Source of the DNA: Thioalkalivibrio halophilus
GTDB taxonomy: Bacteria > Pseudomonadota > Gammaproteobacteria > Ectothiorhodospirales > Ectothiorhodospiraceae
Length of the DNA stretch: 64,000 nt
Direction: 5' to 3'
Assembly (NCBI RefSeq): GCF_001995255.1
Contig: NZ_MUZR01000007.1
Location: 62,001 to 126,000, forward strand
How positions within the stretch are numbered: position 1 is the stretch's first letter; each line of letters starts with the position of its first letter. The position numbers were made by a program, and so were the translations under genes. Shown here piece after piece: positions 62,583 through 64,000 of this stretch. The notes beneath the pieces are model-generated. The model was not told where the DNA came from, made no database searches, and saw only the letters and a program-made list of their open reading frames with translations.

Positions 62583-63784
62583 TGGCGGGAATGATGCGCC
62601 GAGGACTGGATGTGCTCCGGGAGGGCGCCCCGGGCGTGTTTCTGATGGCCCTGGTGGCGTGCACCGGGGAGCCCCCGGAGCCCGATGCCGGGGTCGACGG
62701 GAACGGCGGAGCGCTGCGGGTCGGCGATGCCCTGGGGGTGGAGGATGTCGAGGGCTTTCGTCGCGCCGACGGACCGCGGGCCTTCGAGTTTCCCCGGGAT
62801 CACGGACCGCACCCGGGGTTTCGCAACGAGTGGTGGTATCTGACCGGCAATCTGGATGACCCCGACGGCGGACGCCATGGCTTTCACATCACCTTCTTCC
62901 GGGTGGCGCTGGCGCCGGAGCTGGAGGGCGACCCGGCGTTTCATGGGTCGAGCTGGGCCACGCCGCGGCTGTGGATGGCGCATGCTGCGATCCTCGACGT
63001 GGAGGGCGACTGGCACGGTTCGGAGGAGCGTTTCGCCCGGGATGCCGCCGGGCTGGCCGGGGCCAGCGAGCCGGCGGGTCGGGTGTGGCTGGAGGACTGG
63101 GAGCTGGCCGGCCTGGCGGGCGACACCTGGGACCTGCGGTTCACGGTGGACGGGCGCGAGCTGGAACTGGAGCTGGACCCGGAGCGCGCCCCGGTGCTGC
63201 AGGGCGAGGCAGGTCTGAGCCAGAAGGGGCCGGAGCCGGGCAATGCGTCTTACTACTACTCGGTCCCGCGGATCGCCGCGCGGGGTACCCTGCGCGACGC
63301 CAACGACGACGAAAGGTTGCTGTCGGGGCAGGCCTGGCTGGACCGCGAATGGAGCAGCGGCGCGCTGGCCGCGGGCCAGATCGGCTGGAACTGGTTTGCG
63401 CTGCAGTTCGACGACGGGACCGACCTCATGTACTACCAGCTGCGCCGCGAGGACTGCGCGCCCCACGAGCGGTCGAAGGGCCGCTGGATGCCGGCCGATG
63501 CCCCGGACCACGAGCTGCGCCCGGAGCATGTGGAGCTGGAGCCGCTGCGGCATGCGCGCATGCCCTCGGGGAACCGCTATCCGGTGGTCTGGGCGATGAC
63601 GGTCACGCTGCCGGATGGCAACTCGCCCCGGCGTTTCCGCGTGGAGGCGGTGCGGGAATTTCAGGAAATGGATACGGTCATTCCCTACTGGGAAGGCGCG
63701 GTGGACATCCGTGACCAGGAGGGCGAGCTTCTGGGCCGCGGCTTCGTGGAACTGACCGGCTATGAACGCGAGGACGAGGAATGA
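62582..63784 (+). CDS. CrtC/AttH-like lipocalin-fold lipoprotein
   Basis: A 400-residue secreted protein. Residues 1-27 resemble a lipoprotein signal with lipobox LVAC and lipidation Cys27. The mature protein contains FPRDHGPHPGFRNEWWYLTGNL, HGFHITFFRVAL, MAHAAILD, SYYYSVPRI and GQAWLDREWSSG, all features of the carotenoid 1,2-hydratase (CrtC)/AttH double-lipocalin family. The name AttH fits the neighbouring ABC genes; actual activity is unknown, and no carotenoid gene is seen here. It starts in the permease stop (TGATG) and overlaps the cytochrome gene (ATGA at 63781-63784). Confidence 0.85.
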   Translation: MAGMMRRGLDVLREGAPGVFLMALVACTGEPPEPDAGVDGNGGALRVGDALGVEDVEGFRRADGPRAFEFPRDHGPHPGFRNEWWYLTGNLDDPDGGRHGFHITFFRVALAPELEGDPAFHGSSWATPRLWMAHAAILDVEGDWHGSEERFARDAAGLAGASEPAGRVWLEDWELAGLAGDTWDLRFTVDGRELELELDPERAPVLQGEAGLSQKGPEPGNASYYYSVPRIAARGTLRDANDDERLLSGQAWLDREWSSGALAAGQIGWNWFALQFDDGTDLMYYQLRREDCAPHERSKGRWMPADAPDHELRPEHVELEPLRHARMPSGNRYPVVWAMTVTLPDGNSPRRFRVEAVREFQEMDTVIPYWEGAVDIRDQEGELLGRGFVELTGYEREDEE

Positions 63785-64000
63785 ACGGAATGACCGGTGG
63801 CAACGCGGATGCCCTGCGGGTGAAGGTCTGGGACTGGCCGACGCGGGTTTTTCACTGGGGGCTGCTGCTGTGTCTGGTGGGCCTGTGGTACACCAGCACC
63901 GAATTCATGCTGTTCCGGTGGCACAAGTGGCTGGGTTACACCGTGCTGGGGCTGCTGCTGTTCCGCATCGTGTGGGGCTTTGTCGGCAGCGAGACGGCGC
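63781..64000 (+). CDS. Cytochrome b561-like di-haem membrane protein (3' end outside window)
   Basis: The first 73 residues are visible. They contain VWDWPTRVFHWGLLLCLVGLWY and WHKWLGYTVLGLLLFRIVWGFVGS, two membrane segments with haem-ligand histidines (RVFHW and HKWLGY) typical of bacterial cytochrome b561 / Ni-Fe hydrogenase cytochrome b-type proteins. It overlaps the AttH-like stop. ATG 63790 is an alternative start. The electron partner lies beyond the window. Confidence 0.85.
   Translation, partial: MNGMTGGNADALRVKVWDWPTRVFHWGLLLCLVGLWYTSTEFMLFRWHKWLGYTVLGLLLFRIVWGFVGSETA

Overview
This window is GC-rich chromosomal DNA from a gammaproteobacterium. The gene order greA/yhbY/rlmE/ftsH/folP/glmM/secG/tRNA-Leu/tRNA-fMet/rimP/nusA/infB/rbfA/truB/rpsO/pnp matches the corresponding Escherichia coli cluster. 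Family-level similarities, tpiA before secG and nuo between the two tRNA genes suggest the Chromatiales/Ectothiorhodospiraceae (Thioalkalivibrio-like), but this placement is inference. No insertion sequence, prophage, CRISPR array or rRNA was seen.

Layout. 1-2816: psd (cut by the window edge), prmB, a rhodanese and a secreted GlcG-like protein. 2944-11179: aroC, an MFS transporter, dapB, carA, carB and greA. 11172-17917: yhbY (opposite strand), rlmE, ftsH, folP, glmM, tpiA, secG and tRNA-Leu(GAG). 18007-33189: a strong promoter followed by a complete 14-gene complex I operon (nuoA-N) and a DUF2818 gene; nuoL is broken near its 3' end. 33203-39829: initiator tRNA, two terminators, rimP, nusA, infB, rbfA and truB. 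39848-42481: a membrane GGDEF-EAL protein lies on the opposite strand inside the otherwise conserved truB-rpsO interval. 42559-45814: rpsO, pnp and a phospholipid N-methyltransferase. 45922-54563: a signalling block of a dCache hybrid kinase, a receiver-GGDEF regulator and a very large kinase whose N-terminus is a flavoprotein oxidoreductase. 54579-58934 (minus strand): a small unknown gene coupled to ispG, then two tandem mgtE genes. 59293-64000: an AttEFGH-like ABC system (ATPase, FtsX permease, CrtC/AttH-like lipoprotein) coupled to a cytochrome b561-like gene that runs off the end.

How the genes work together. Most of the window is housekeeping: translation and RNA metabolism (rimP-nusA-infB-rbfA-truB-rpsO-pnp, yhbY, rlmE, prmB, greA), biosynthesis (aroC, dapB, carAB, folP, glmM, ispG), protein export and quality control (secG, ftsH) and respiration (nuo). 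Psd makes phosphatidylethanolamine, and the PmtA-like enzyme could methylate it to phosphatidylcholine. The accessory interest is in cyclic-di-GMP signalling: two related phosphorelay kinases flank one diguanylate cyclase response regulator, and one of the kinases appears to sense through a fused FAD/NAD(P) oxidoreductase-like domain. This fusion is the best candidate for a little-described system here.
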